Below, in pieces: positions 17,284 to 26,113 of a stretch of DNA of 64,000 bases (position 1 is its first letter; every line of letters begins with the position of its first letter). Source of the DNA: Brachybacterium subflavum (lineage in GTDB: Bacteria; Actinomycetota; Actinomycetes; Actinomycetales; Dermabacteraceae); the NCBI RefSeq assembly GCF_009299795.1, contig NZ_VIGP01000002.1:124001-188000 (forward strand), given 5' to 3'. A model generated the notes under the pieces. The model was not told where the DNA came from. It made no database searches and saw nothing but the letters and a program-made list of their open reading frames with translations. A program made the translations under genes and the position numbers.

Positions 17284-17475
17284 GGGGAAGCTCCTTTCCT
17301 CTCGGCCCGCGGATGCGGACCCTGTGAGCACCCACGATCCCACATCGTCGCCCCGGACCCCTAGGACATGTCCCGTCCGCGCGACGGCGAACATCTGTTC
17401 ACCTGCTGGTCACACGGGCTCCTGATCCCTCACGTCGGTGCCGGGATCGGCGCGTCGATACCCGACAATCATGCT

Positions 17476-20400
17476 GTGACAGCCCCTGTGCCCGCGCTCC
17501 TCGCCGGAGACCGCGCCCCCGCGCCCCGCACCCTCGTCGACCTCTTCCGCGCGACCGTCGCCGCCCACGGCGACGCCCTCGCGATCGACACGGGGCTCGA
17601 GCCCCTCACCTACTCCCAGCTGCACGCCGCCGCCTCCGAGGTCGCGGGCCGTCTCGCCGTGATCGGCGTGGGCCCGGGCTCGCGGGTGGGCGTGCGCATC
17701 ACCTCGGGCACGCCCGACCTGTACGTCGCGATCCTCGGCACGCTGCTCGCGGGCGCTGCCTACGTCCCCGTGGACGCCGAGGATCCGGACGAGCGCGCCC
17801 GCGTGGTCTTCGAGGAGTCCGGGGTGGCAGCAGTGCTCGGCGACGATCTCGCGCTCGCCCCGACAGGGGTGCATGCCGAGGAGCCCTCGGCATCCGGTGA
17901 GGTCGTCGCTCCCTCTCCCGAGGACGACGCCTGGATCATCTTCACCTCGGGATCGACCGGCAAGCCCAAGGGCGTGGCCGTCTCCCACCGCAGCGCCGCC
18001 GCCTTCGTCGACGCCGAGTCGCGGCTCTTCCTGCAGGACGCGCCGCTGGGCCCGGGCGACCGCGTGATGGCGGGCCTCTCGGTCGCCTTCGACGCGAGCT
18101 GCGAGGAGATGTGGCTGGCCTGGGGCCACGGCGCCTGCCTCGTCCCGGCGCCGCGCTCGCTGGTCCGCTCGGGGGTCGACGTCGGCCCGTGGCTGCTCGC
18201 GAACTCCATCACCATCGTCTCGACCGTCCCCACGCTGGTCTCGCTGTGGCCGGACTCCTCGCTCGAGGCCGTGCGGCTGCTCATCATGGGCGGCGAGGCC
18301 TGCCCGCCCGAGCTGGCCGCGCGACTCCAGGCCCCCGGCAGGGAGGTCTGGAACACCTACGGGCCGACGGAGGCGACGGTCGTCGCCTGCGCGGCGCAGC
18401 TCGACGGCACCGATCCGGTGCGCATCGGTCTCCCCCTGGCCGGCTGGGATCTCGCCGTCGTCGACGCGCAGGGCGAGCCGGTCGCGGCGGGAGCCACCGG
18501 CGAGCTCATCATCGGCGGTGTGGGGCTCGCCCGCTACCTCGACCCCGCGAAGGATGCCGAGAAGTACGCGCCCATGCCCGCCCTCGGCTGGGACCGGGCC
18601 TACCGCTCCGGGGACCGCGTGGTCAACGACTCGGACGGGCTGCTGTTCGCGGGGCGGGCCGACGACCAGATCAAGCTCGGCGGGCGCCGCATCGAGCTCG
18701 GCGAGATCGACGACCAGCTGCTGCGCCTGCCCGGCGTGGTCTCCGCCGCGGCGGCCGTGCGCTCCACGAAGACCGGCAACACGCTCCTGGTCGGGTACCT
18801 GACGGCCGAAGCCACCTTCGACGCGGACGCCGCCCGCGCCCTCCTGCGCGAGCGCATGCCCGCCGCGCTCGTGCCGCGCCTGGCCGTGGTCGAGGACATG
18901 CCCACGCGCACCTCCGGGAAGGTCGACCGCGACGCCCTGCCCTGGCCCCTGCCGTCGGCCCCGGGCTCGGCCCGCGACCTCGAGGGCACCGCCGCCTGGA
19001 TCGCCGAGATCTGGTCCGACGTCCTCGGTGCCCGCGCCACCTCGGTGCGCGACGACTTCTTCGACCTGGGCGGCGGCTCGCTCACGGCCGCGCAGGTCGT
19101 CGGCCGGCTGCGGGAGATGCACCCGGAGGTCGCCGTCGCCGACGTCTACGCGCACTCCACGATCGCCTCCCTCGCCGCCGCGCTCGACGGGATGGGCACC
19201 TCGAGCGCCCGCAACGAGGACGAGGCGCCTCCCCTGCGCCGCGGCTTCCAGGCCGCCCAGCTGGTCCTGCTGCTGCCGCTGCGCGCCATCGGAGCGCTGC
19301 GCTGGCTCACCTGGCTGATGCTCGCCTCGACCCTCGCCTCCGGGCTGCTCGGCGTCGCCTGGGCGCCGACTGCTCCTCTCGCCGTGCTCGTCCCGGCGGC
19401 GCTCGTGCTCCTCGTCCCTCCCGTGCGGATGACCCTCGCCGCGCTGCTCGCGCGGCTGCTGCTCGCCGGGATCCGGCGGCCCGGCACCCACCGCCGCGGA
19501 GGCCTCGCGCACCTGCGCCTGTGGTGCGCCGAGCGCCTCCAGGAGGAGCTCGGCGCACACGGCCTCGCGGGCGCCCCCTGGGTCCCGTACTACGCGCGCC
19601 TGCTCGGGGCGAGGATCGGACGCGACGCGGATCTGCACGCGCTGCCTCCGGTCACCGGCCTGCTGCGCATCGGCGCCGGCGCCTCCGTCGAGCCGGAGGT
19701 CGACCTCACCGGCACCTGGATCGACGGCGACACCCTGCACATCGGCGCGGTGCGCATCGGCAAGCGCGCCCGCATCGGCGCCCGCAGCACCCTGGGCCCC
19801 TGCGCGCACGTGGGCAGGGACGCGGAGATCGCCCCGGGATCGGCCGTGCTCGGCGACGTCCCTGCGGGCGAGTTCTGGTCCGGCTCCCCTGCCCGTCGGA
19901 AGGCCCGCGCCCGCGGCCCCTGGTCCAGCGAGCACCCGCACCGCGGAGCGCTCTGGCAGGGCGTGTACGCGCTCGTCGCCCTGGTCATCGCGGCGCTCCC
20001 GGCCGTGGCCGTCGTCGCGGGCGGTGCGGTGGCTGTTCCCGCGATCGCCTCCGCGCCGACCCTGGGCGGGGCGGTCCTCGCGGCGCTGCCCTGGCTGCCG
20101 CTGTCCGCCCTCGTCGGCTACCTCGTGCTGATCCTGCTGGTGCTGGGCCTGACCCGGCTGTTCGCCCTCGGCATCCGCCCCGGCCATCATCCGGTGCGCT
20201 CCCTGCCGGGCGTGCAGATCTGGGGGACGCTGCGCCTGCTCGACGAGGCCCGCAGCTGGCTGTTCCCCCTCTACTCGGGTGCGCTCACCCCGCTCTGGCT
20301 GCGTGCCCTCGGCGCGCGCGTGGGCAAGGGCGTCGAGGCCTCGACGGTGCTGCTCATCCCGAGCCTCGTGCAGGTCAGCGACGACGCCTTCCTGGCCGAC

Positions 20401-21345
20401 GACACTATGGTGGGCCCCTACGAGCTCGGCGGCGGGTGGATCCGCGTGGAGCGGGTGAAGGTCGGCAAGCGCGCCTTCGTGGGCAACTCCGGCATGCTCG
20501 CCCCCGGACGCAAGGTCCCCAAGAAGTCCCTGGTCGCGGTCCTGTCGGCGGCGCCCCGTCGGACCTCGGCGAAGGCCGGCGGCTCCTGGATGGGCAGCCC
20601 GCCGCGGCGGCTGCGCCGCGCCGGCAGCGAGGCCGACGCGTCCCGCACCTATGCGCCCGCGCGCCGGCTGCGGGTGTTCCGCGGGATCGTCGAGACCTGC
20701 CGGATCCTGCCGATGCTGCTGGCAGTGGTGCTGTGGGCGGCGGTCGGCGCGACCCTGCTCGTCCTCGTGGCCCGTTACGGGCTCGGCGCCGCGGTGCTGC
20801 TGGGCGGTCCGGTGCTGCTGGCCGGGTCGGTCGCCGCCGCTGTGGTCTCCGTGGCCGCGAAGTGGCTGATCGTCGGCCGGCACCGGGTGGGCGAGCACGG
20901 GCTGTGGACGTCGTTCGTGTGGCGCAATGAGCTTGCCGACACCTTCACCGAGGTGCTGGCCGCCCCGTGGTTCGCACGCGCCACGACCGGTACGCTCGCT
21001 CTGAACTGGTGGCTGCGCGCGCTCGGCGCCCGCATCGGCCGCGGCGTCTGGTGCGAGTCGTACTGGCTGCCCGAGACCGATCTGGTCGAGCTCGGCGACG
21101 GCGCGACCGTGAACCGCGGCTGCGTGGTGCAGACCCACCTGTTCCACGACCGCGTGCTCAGCATGGACGCGGTCGTGCTGGCCGAGGGCGCGACCCTCGG
21201 CCCGGGCAGCGTGATCCTCCCTGCGGCGCGGATCGACCGGCATGCGACCGTGGGACCGGTGTCCCTGGTGATGCGCGGCGAGAGCGTCCCGGCGGGGACG
21301 CGATGGCAGGGCAATCCGATCGGACCGTGGGAGGACGACGCATGA
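17476..21345 (+). CDS. Pls/PosA family single-module non-ribosomal peptide synthetase (epsilon-polylysine synthetase-like)
   Basis: A 1,289-residue membrane enzyme. Residues 1-500 are an adenylation domain with IIFTSGSTGKPKG (about 155), FDASCEEMW (205), NTYGPTEAT (293) and SGKVDRDALP (480). A carrier domain follows with DLGGGSLTAAQ, phosphopantetheine Ser near 535. Six hydrophobic segments in three pairs (about 595-670, 829-902, 1077-1135) alternate with three tandem hexapeptide-like domains (709-812, 935-1050, 1180-1287). There is no condensation or thioesterase domain. This order and length match the epsilon-poly-L-lysine synthetase of Streptomyces albulus, which polymerises lysine without classical C domains. 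Reading the ten pocket residues by alignment to GrsA gives D-A-E-S-I-G-T-V-V-K, close to lysine codes. The GTG at 17476 has GACAAT six bases upstream and may be leaderless; longer in-frame starts exist from 17368. Confidence 0.93.
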   Translation: MTAPVPALLAGDRAPAPRTLVDLFRATVAAHGDALAIDTGLEPLTYSQLHAAASEVAGRLAVIGVGPGSRVGVRITSGTPDLYVAILGTLLAGAAYVPVDAEDPDERARVVFEESGVAAVLGDDLALAPTGVHAEEPSASGEVVAPSPEDDAWIIFTSGSTGKPKGVAVSHRSAAAFVDAESRLFLQDAPLGPGDRVMAGLSVAFDASCEEMWLAWGHGACLVPAPRSLVRSGVDVGPWLLANSITIVSTVPTLVSLWPDSSLEAVRLLIMGGEACPPELAARLQAPGREVWNTYGPTEATVVACAAQLDGTDPVRIGLPLAGWDLAVVDAQGEPVAAGATGELIIGGVGLARYLDPAKDAEKYAPMPALGWDRAYRSGDRVVNDSDGLLFAGRADDQIKLGGRRIELGEIDDQLLRLPGVVSAAAAVRSTKTGNTLLVGYLTAEATFDADAARALLRERMPAALVPRLAVVEDMPTRTSGKVDRDALPWPLPSAPGSARDLEGTAAWIAEIWSDVLGARATSVRDDFFDLGGGSLTAAQVVGRLREMHPEVAVADVYAHSTIASLAAALDGMGTSSARNEDEAPPLRRGFQAAQLVLLLPLRAIGALRWLTWLMLASTLASGLLGVAWAPTAPLAVLVPAALVLLVPPVRMTLAALLARLLLAGIRRPGTHRRGGLAHLRLWCAERLQEELGAHGLAGAPWVPYYARLLGARIGRDADLHALPPVTGLLRIGAGASVEPEVDLTGTWIDGDTLHIGAVRIGKRARIGARSTLGPCAHVGRDAEIAPGSAVLGDVPAGEFWSGSPARRKARARGPWSSEHPHRGALWQGVYALVALVIAALPAVAVVAGGAVAVPAIASAPTLGGAVLAALPWLPLSALVGYLVLILLVLGLTRLFALGIRPGHHPVRSLPGVQIWGTLRLLDEARSWLFPLYSGALTPLWLRALGARVGKGVEASTVLLIPSLVQVSDDAFLADDTMVGPYELGGGWIRVERVKVGKRAFVGNSGMLAPGRKVPKKSLVAVLSAAPRRTSAKAGGSWMGSPPRRLRRAGSEADASRTYAPARRLRVFRGIVETCRILPMLLAVVLWAAVGATLLVLVARYGLGAAVLLGGPVLLAGSVAAAVVSVAAKWLIVGRHRVGEHGLWTSFVWRNELADTFTEVLAAPWFARATTGTLALNWWLRALGARIGRGVWCESYWLPETDLVELGDGATVNRGCVVQTHLFHDRVLSMDAVVLAEGATLGPGSVILPAARIDRHATVGPVSLVMRGESVPAGTRWQGNPIGPWEDDA

Positions 21346-22673
21346 GGGGACACGGCGCGCACGCGCGCGGGACGGACGGCGCGGACCCCTACGTCCCCGG
21401 CCACGGTGACCGCTCCTTCGGGGTCGAGCACTACGACCTCGACCTCGTCTACAAGGTCGACACCAACCGGCTCGAGGGCGACGCGACGCTGCACTGCCGC
21501 GCCCTCGAGGACGCGGACTCGATCCGTCTGGACCTGTACGGTCTGAGCGCCCAGAAGGTGCAGGTCGACGGCCGCGCCGTGAAGACCAGACACCGCTCCG
21601 GCACGCTCACCGTGCGCACTCCGATCGCCGCGGACCAGGAGTTCACGGTGCGGGTGAAGTACTCCGGCAAGCCCCGCCCGGTGCCCTCGCGCGTGCTCGG
21701 CGCGACCGGCTGGGAGGAGCTGACCGACGGCGTCATCGTCTCCGCGCAGCCCCACGGCGCCCCCTCCTGGTTCCCGTGCAACGACCGGCCCGACGACAAG
21801 GCGACGTACACGCTGCACCTCGGCGCCCCGCCGGACTACTGGGTCGCCGCCGCCGGCGAGCTCGAGGGCACGCGCCGCCGCAGCGCGGTGACCACGTGGA
21901 CCTACCGGCAGAACGTGCCGATGGCGACGTACCTGGCCACCGTGCAGATCGGCCGCTACTCCCCTGTCGAGATCTCCGGCGCCGGCGTGCCCGTGCGCAC
22001 GCTCGTCCCGCAGGGCACGACGCCCGACGACCTGCTGGGATCCTTCGCCCGGCAGGGCGAGATGCTCGCCTTCTTCGCCGAGCTCTTCGGGCCCTACCCG
22101 TTCCCCTCGTACACGGCGGTGATCACCGAGGACGACCTCGAGATCCCGCTGGAGTCCCAGGGGCTCTCCACCTTCGGCGCAAACCTCGTGGACACCGGTT
22201 GGGAGTCCGTGCGCCTGATCGCCCATGAGCTCTCCCACCAGTGGTTCGGCAACGCCGTCACCCTCTCCGCGTGGAAGGACATCTGGCTGCACGAGGGCTT
22301 CGCCTGCTACTGCGAGTGGCTGTGGGCCGAGCGCTCCGGGGTCTCGACCGTGCAGGCGGAGGCCGAGAAGCACCACGCGCTGCTCGCCGAGCTCCCCCAG
22401 GATCTGCTGCTCGCCGATCCCGGGCCCGAGCTCATGTTCGACGACCGGGTCTACAAGCGCGGCGCCCTCACCGTGCACGCCCTGCGGATGCGCGTGGGCG
22501 ACGACGCGTTCTTCGCGCTCCTGCGCTCCTACCTCGCCGAGCACGTCGGCGGGAACGTCACCACTGCGATGCTGCTCGAGCACGCGGAGCGCGAGAGCGG
22601 GCAGGAGCTCGGGGACCTCGCGGAGGCATGGCTCGAGTCGCTGCCGCTGCCGGAGTGCCCGCGTCCGGCCTGA
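21342..22673 (+). CDS. M1 family metallopeptidase
   Basis: A 443-residue gluzincin with the zinc site HELSHQWFGN and the third ligand Glu 18 residues later in WLHEGFACYCEWLW. The exopeptidase GAMEN loop is replaced by PLESQGLSTFG, as in a subgroup of short bacterial M1 enzymes. There is no signal peptide. The start overlaps the synthetase stop (ATGA), so it is translationally coupled to it. In epsilon-polylysine producers a zinc aminopeptidase of this class degrades the polymer and protects the cell; by position this enzyme may do the same. That role is inferred. Confidence 0.93.
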   Translation: MRGHGAHARGTDGADPYVPGHGDRSFGVEHYDLDLVYKVDTNRLEGDATLHCRALEDADSIRLDLYGLSAQKVQVDGRAVKTRHRSGTLTVRTPIAADQEFTVRVKYSGKPRPVPSRVLGATGWEELTDGVIVSAQPHGAPSWFPCNDRPDDKATYTLHLGAPPDYWVAAAGELEGTRRRSAVTTWTYRQNVPMATYLATVQIGRYSPVEISGAGVPVRTLVPQGTTPDDLLGSFARQGEMLAFFAELFGPYPFPSYTAVITEDDLEIPLESQGLSTFGANLVDTGWESVRLIAHELSHQWFGNAVTLSAWKDIWLHEGFACYCEWLWAERSGVSTVQAEAEKHHALLAELPQDLLLADPGPELMFDDRVYKRGALTVHALRMRVGDDAFFALLRSYLAEHVGGNVTTAMLLEHAERESGQELGDLAEAWLESLPLPECPRPA

Positions 22674-22728
22674 TCCCACGCGGACGTGCGCCGGGCCGAC
22701 GAGGCGCGTCGGGCGGCGGGCCGCGGCC

Positions 22729-23253
22729 TCACAGCCGCGCGCAGGCGATCACGTGACCCGGCGGGGCCGGAAGGTCCTCGACGTCGAAGTCGGCGAGCGC
22801 GATCGTCGGCATCGCGCGGGCGAGCCCGACGCCGAGCGCCTTGAGGACCGCCTCCTTGCCCGCCCACAGGCGCGCGCGATCCTCCGGCGTCCGCTCGAGC
22901 CCGCGCTCGCTCGGATGCAGCACGAGGTCGGGCGACCACAGCCGGTCGACGGCGGCGACTGACTCGATGTCCACGCCCACCGGCCCCCCGCGTCGCACGG
23001 CCGTGACCAGGTGCGCGCCGCAGCGGGCAATGCTCACGGGGATGTCGGACGCGGCACCGATGCGGGCCCAGGGCCGGCCGTGCGCCGAGGAGCCGCATCG
23101 CGGGCAGTGCCGCCCCGTGCGCACCGCCGCCTCCTCCGCGCCGCAGGTCTCGGCGATGCGCACGCGCAGGATCGCATCGGCGTCGTCCTCGGCGCGATGC
23201 AGGGTGACGAGCGGGGACTCGTGACGGTGCTGGTGGGCGGCGGGAGCGGTCAT
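22729..23253 (-). CDS. 4'-phosphopantetheinyl transferase superfamily protein
   Basis: A 174-residue Sfp-type transferase. Key motifs are PVSIARCGAHLVTAV, GVDIES and LWAGKEAVLKALGVGL, which supply the Mg and coenzyme A binding residues. A small Cys pair, CPRCGSSAHGRPW, precedes the core, as in many actinobacterial members. It transfers phosphopantetheine from CoA to the carrier-domain serine of synthetases. It converges on the synthetase-peptidase pair within 55 bases, so the likely substrate is that carrier domain. The start at 23253 follows the HTH gene stop by 23 bases. Confidence 0.92.
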   Translation of the reverse strand: MTAPAAHQHRHESPLVTLHRAEDDADAILRVRIAETCGAEEAAVRTGRHCPRCGSSAHGRPWARIGAASDIPVSIARCGAHLVTAVRRGGPVGVDIESVAAVDRLWSPDLVLHPSERGLERTPEDRARLWAGKEAVLKALGVGLARAMPTIALADFDVEDLPAPPGHVIACARL

Positions 23254-23276
23254 GGCCGCCCCAGGATACGGGCCGC

Positions 23277-23633
23277 TCAGATGTCGTCCTCGCCCGCGGG
23301 GCCGCCCTCGTTCTCCCAGTTCTCCAGGCGGACGACGGTGCGCGGATTGAACTTCTGGCGCACGCCGTAGCCCACGCCGGCGTGCTCGTCCACGGGCAGC
23401 AGCTCGACGCCGAACTCCGCGAAGGCGCGGTGCAGCAGGTCGCTCTCCTCCGCCGTGGCGAGGATCCGCCCCTGCTCGACGGCGCGCAGCCTCTCGAGGT
23501 CGATGTCGGTGTGCTCGGCGAGATCGGCGAGCGAGACCTGGGCGAGAGCCCGAGCCGCACGGGCCAGATCCGCAGTGATCAGGGCCTCTTGCGTGTTCGT
23601 GGCACCACTGGGGACCTCCCGCGCGCAAAGCAC
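23277..23633 (-). CDS. Helix-turn-helix domain protein
   Basis: A small protein with an XRE-like HTH: LITADLARAARALAQVSLADLAEHTDIDLERLRAVEQGR, then a C-terminal region ELLPVDEHAGVGYGVRQKFNPRTVVRLENWENEGG. Actinobacterial homologues I recall begin at a Met in place of the Thr of TNTQEALIT; here that codon is ACG, so the true start is uncertain. I give the GTG at 23633 (118 residues); an ATG at 23735 would give 152. It precedes the phosphopantetheinyl transferase on the same strand and may regulate the locus. Confidence 0.6.
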   Translation of the reverse strand: MLCAREVPSGATNTQEALITADLARAARALAQVSLADLAEHTDIDLERLRAVEQGRILATAEESDLLHRAFAEFGVELLPVDEHAGVGYGVRQKFNPRTVVRLENWENEGGPAGEDDI

Positions 23634-24155
23634 CAGTGCCCCGATGCCCCGACACCCCGACACTGCTCCGCCGGACCGCAGTCTCCGAGCCGGACCAGCC
23701 GACACACTCCTGGTGGACCATCCGCTGAACATCATGCTCCGACGTCACGCTCGGCAATCGGGGAACGACGGTCCCGCGTCAGCGCGCAGCTGGACGTGGA
23801 CCTTCTTCGCTCGGCAGACGCCGAGATTCGCCGCATGGCCACGGTGGATCTCGACCCGCATGTCCTCATCGCGCACTGATCGCTTCGAGAGTGGCCGGCC
23901 TGGCCCCGACGAGAGAGAAGCAGAGGGCCGCCTCGGGATCGAGTTCGTCCGGTGCAGCTCGGGGACGGATCCAGAGCTGATCGCCCACGCGCCGGAACCG
24001 CGCGCTCCGCTTCCACGCCCTCACGGAGATCAGCCCGGACTGGGAATGATGAGTCCGGCTTCGGCTCATCGCCACGGCGAGTCTCGCCGAGGTGACGCCC
24101 GCGAGGCCATGGCCTGCGAGGACTCGGCGTCGTCCACGATCTCCTCCGCACGGGC
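23634..24155. other. Intergenic with short coding-like fragments
   Basis: About 520 bases without a convincing complete gene. On the minus strand 23866-24069 reads as a 67-residue frame containing LISVRAWKRSARFRRVGDQLWIRPRAAPDELDPEAAL, which looks protein-like but has no ribosome-binding site or known domain. On the plus strand a frame ends at 23879 with DLLRSADAEIRRMATVDLDPHVLIAH, possibly a gene remnant. This boundary precedes the two MerR modules and may be an insertion scar. Confidence 0.4.
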
Positions 24156-24186
24156 TTGACCCTGACGCGACGTCATCGTTTGGGCT
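24156..24186 (+). promoter_or_regulatory. MerR-type promoter/operator for the MFS gene
   Basis: TTGACC (24156-24161) is followed by a 19-base spacer containing the palindrome TGACG-CGA-CGTCA (24163-24175), then TGGGCT (24181-24186), which lies six bases before the ATG at 24193. The long spacer with a central dyad is the hallmark of MerR-activated promoters, and a leaderless start is implied. Confidence 0.7.
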
Positions 24187-24192
24187 TGTCCC

Positions 24193-25404
24193 ATGACACG
24201 GATCGTCTTCTTCTACCTGGCCTCGTTCGGCACATCGCTGCTGGGCAACTCGATCACTGCGATAGCGCTCCCGCTGCTGGTCCTGTTCACCACGGGCAGT
24301 CCGCTGGGGGCTGGGGCCGTTGCCATCGCGGCAGCGTTGCCCGCCGCCGTCGCCGGACTGCTGATGGGCTCGCTCATCGACCGGATCAACCGCCGCACCG
24401 CCGCGATCCTCTCCGATGTGATCTCGGCCCTGGCCCTGATCATCCTGCCCGTCATCGACCTCACCGTCGGGCTGAACCTGGGATGGTTCATCGCCGTGGC
24501 AATCCTGAATTCCTTCGGCGACGTTCCCGGCATCACCGCGCGGGAGGCGATGCTCCCCGCCATCGCTCATGCCGGCGGGATGGATCCTTCGCGGCTGATC
24601 GGCCTGCGGGAATCCCTCGCAGGAGTCTCGCTCCTGGTCGGTCCCGCCATCGCCGGCATCCTCGTCGCCTCCCTGGAACCGGTGACGGTCATGTGGGCGA
24701 CCTCCGGCATCGCCGCACTGGCGGCCCTGCTGACCCTCGTCATCCCCTCCCGAGCCTCGGGGCTGCCCCGTGAGCGGCAAGGAGATCCTCAGCACGAGTC
24801 GCCCGGCTCCGTCTTCCACGGCCTGGCGGTCATCTTCCGCACACCGCTCCTGCGCGTCGTCGTCCTGTTGGGTCTCGCGCTGGCAGTCGTGCTCGCCGCC
24901 ACGCAGGGCATGGTGATCCCGGTGCACTTCGCATTCCAGAACGAGGCCGGTCTCGTCGGGTTCGTCCTCAGCGCACTGGCCGCAGGCCTCCTCATCGGCG
25001 GTGGCCTCTTCGCCGTATTCGGAACCAGGATCCCGCGCCGGGGGTGGTTCACCACCGGGGTCATCGTCGTCGCCGTGGGATTCGTCGTCATCGGCATACT
25101 CGGACCTGTGTGGTCGATCTTCACCGGAGCGGCGATCGTCGGACTGGGCGGTGGCTGCATGAACGCCGTCGTCGGACTGACTTTCGTCGAGAACGTCGCA
25201 GATGCCGAACGCGGGAAGGTGCTGGGCGCCCAGAACGCCATCATGACTGTTGTCCCGGCAGCCGGCATCGGCGTGGCCGCTCTGCTCATCGAGATCGGCA
25301 CCCTGCACCTGGCCACCACAGCTCTCGCCCTTCTGTGGATCGGCGCGGCCGCCCTGGCCCTGCTCAGTCCCAGCATCCGCCGATCAGGACAGGTGTCCGC
25401 CTGA
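24193..25404 (+). CDS. MFS transporter
   Basis: A 403-residue protein with about twelve transmembrane helices. The loop after helix 2, GSLIDRINRRTAAILSDVI, matches the MFS motif A (G-X3-D-R-X-X-R-R), and a short polar central loop (residues 185-210) splits two six-helix halves. It resembles exporters of the macrolide/drug efflux type. The gene is followed by, and overlaps, a MerR-family regulator gene, so it is probably an inducible exporter for a compound sensed by that regulator. The substrate is unknown. Confidence 0.88.
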   Translation: MTRIVFFYLASFGTSLLGNSITAIALPLLVLFTTGSPLGAGAVAIAAALPAAVAGLLMGSLIDRINRRTAAILSDVISALALIILPVIDLTVGLNLGWFIAVAILNSFGDVPGITAREAMLPAIAHAGGMDPSRLIGLRESLAGVSLLVGPAIAGILVASLEPVTVMWATSGIAALAALLTLVIPSRASGLPRERQGDPQHESPGSVFHGLAVIFRTPLLRVVVLLGLALAVVLAATQGMVIPVHFAFQNEAGLVGFVLSALAAGLLIGGGLFAVFGTRIPRRGWFTTGVIVVAVGFVVIGILGPVWSIFTGAAIVGLGGGCMNAVVGLTFVENVADAERGKVLGAQNAIMTVVPAAGIGVAALLIEIGTLHLATTALALLWIGAAALALLSPSIRRSGQVSA

Positions 25405-26111
25405 TGCGCATCTCAGAACTGGCAGAACTCGCCGGGGTGACGGTCCGGACCGTCCGCTACTACCACCAGGCAGGCGCGCTGCCCGAGCCGCCGCGTCGAC
25501 CCAACGGGTACCGGGACTACACCGCGGATCATCTGGTGTCCCTGCTGAGGATCAGTCAGCTGACCGACTCCGGTCTGTCGCTGGCGCAGGCAGGAGCCGT
25601 GGCCGCAGACTCCGACTCTCCCTCCACCGAAGAGGCGCTGGATGAGGTGGACCGGGCCCTGGAAGCGAAGATCACGGATCTGACCGCACAACGCGAACGC
25701 TTGGCCCGGGCGCGCGCCGGACGCCACGTCGGACTCTCCAGGGCAGCAGCTGCGCTGAGCCTGTCACCGGCCGATATCCCGGTCGCCATCGCCCTCGCCC
25801 ACCTCTACCGGGACCATCCGCAGATCGACGCTTTCGCCGATGCACTCGATGACCCGCAGATGCGGTCGGCCCTGGTGCGCTTGCAGGAGCGTTTCGACGC
25901 CATCGATGAGAACACCGGTGACGGCGAGCTCGAGGAGCTCATGGAGCAGGCGCAGTCGCTGATCGACGAGGCCGCCGGTGGACTGCCCTCGCTGACCGAA
26001 GAGCAGGTGCAGGTGATCCTCGACCTGGCAGAACGCGAGCTGAACGACCGGCAGAAGGACTTCATGCGCATCGAGTCGGGGCCGCAGTCCCACCCCGGAG
26101 AGGAATCCTGA
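25404..26111 (+). CDS. MerR family transcriptional regulator
   Basis: A 235-residue protein with an N-terminal winged helix: RISELAELAGVTVRTVRYYHQAGALPEPPRRPNGYRDY, which is the MerR signature. A coiled coil (about residues 85-115) and a C-terminal effector domain follow, containing LSPADIPVAIALAHLYRDHP. No cysteine cluster for metals is visible, so an organic ligand is likely. Its ATG overlaps the MFS stop. The MerR-type promoter upstream of the MFS gene is its probable target. Confidence 0.92.
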   Translation: MRISELAELAGVTVRTVRYYHQAGALPEPPRRPNGYRDYTADHLVSLLRISQLTDSGLSLAQAGAVAADSDSPSTEEALDEVDRALEAKITDLTAQRERLARARAGRHVGLSRAAAALSLSPADIPVAIALAHLYRDHPQIDAFADALDDPQMRSALVRLQERFDAIDENTGDGELEELMEQAQSLIDEAAGGLPSLTEEQVQVILDLAERELNDRQKDFMRIESGPQSHPGEES

Positions 26112-26113
26112 CC

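Noticed and set aside
17410..21243. A 1,277-codon open frame on the minus strand opposite the synthetase gene
   Set aside because: Its translation is Gly/Arg/His/Asp-rich without any domain, and it mirrors the GC-rich codon pattern of the plus-strand synthetase. It is a shadow frame.
23866..24069. A 67-residue minus-strand gene upstream of the MFS operon
   Set aside because: The composition is protein-like but there is no ribosome-binding site or family, so it is only mentioned in the intergenic entry.
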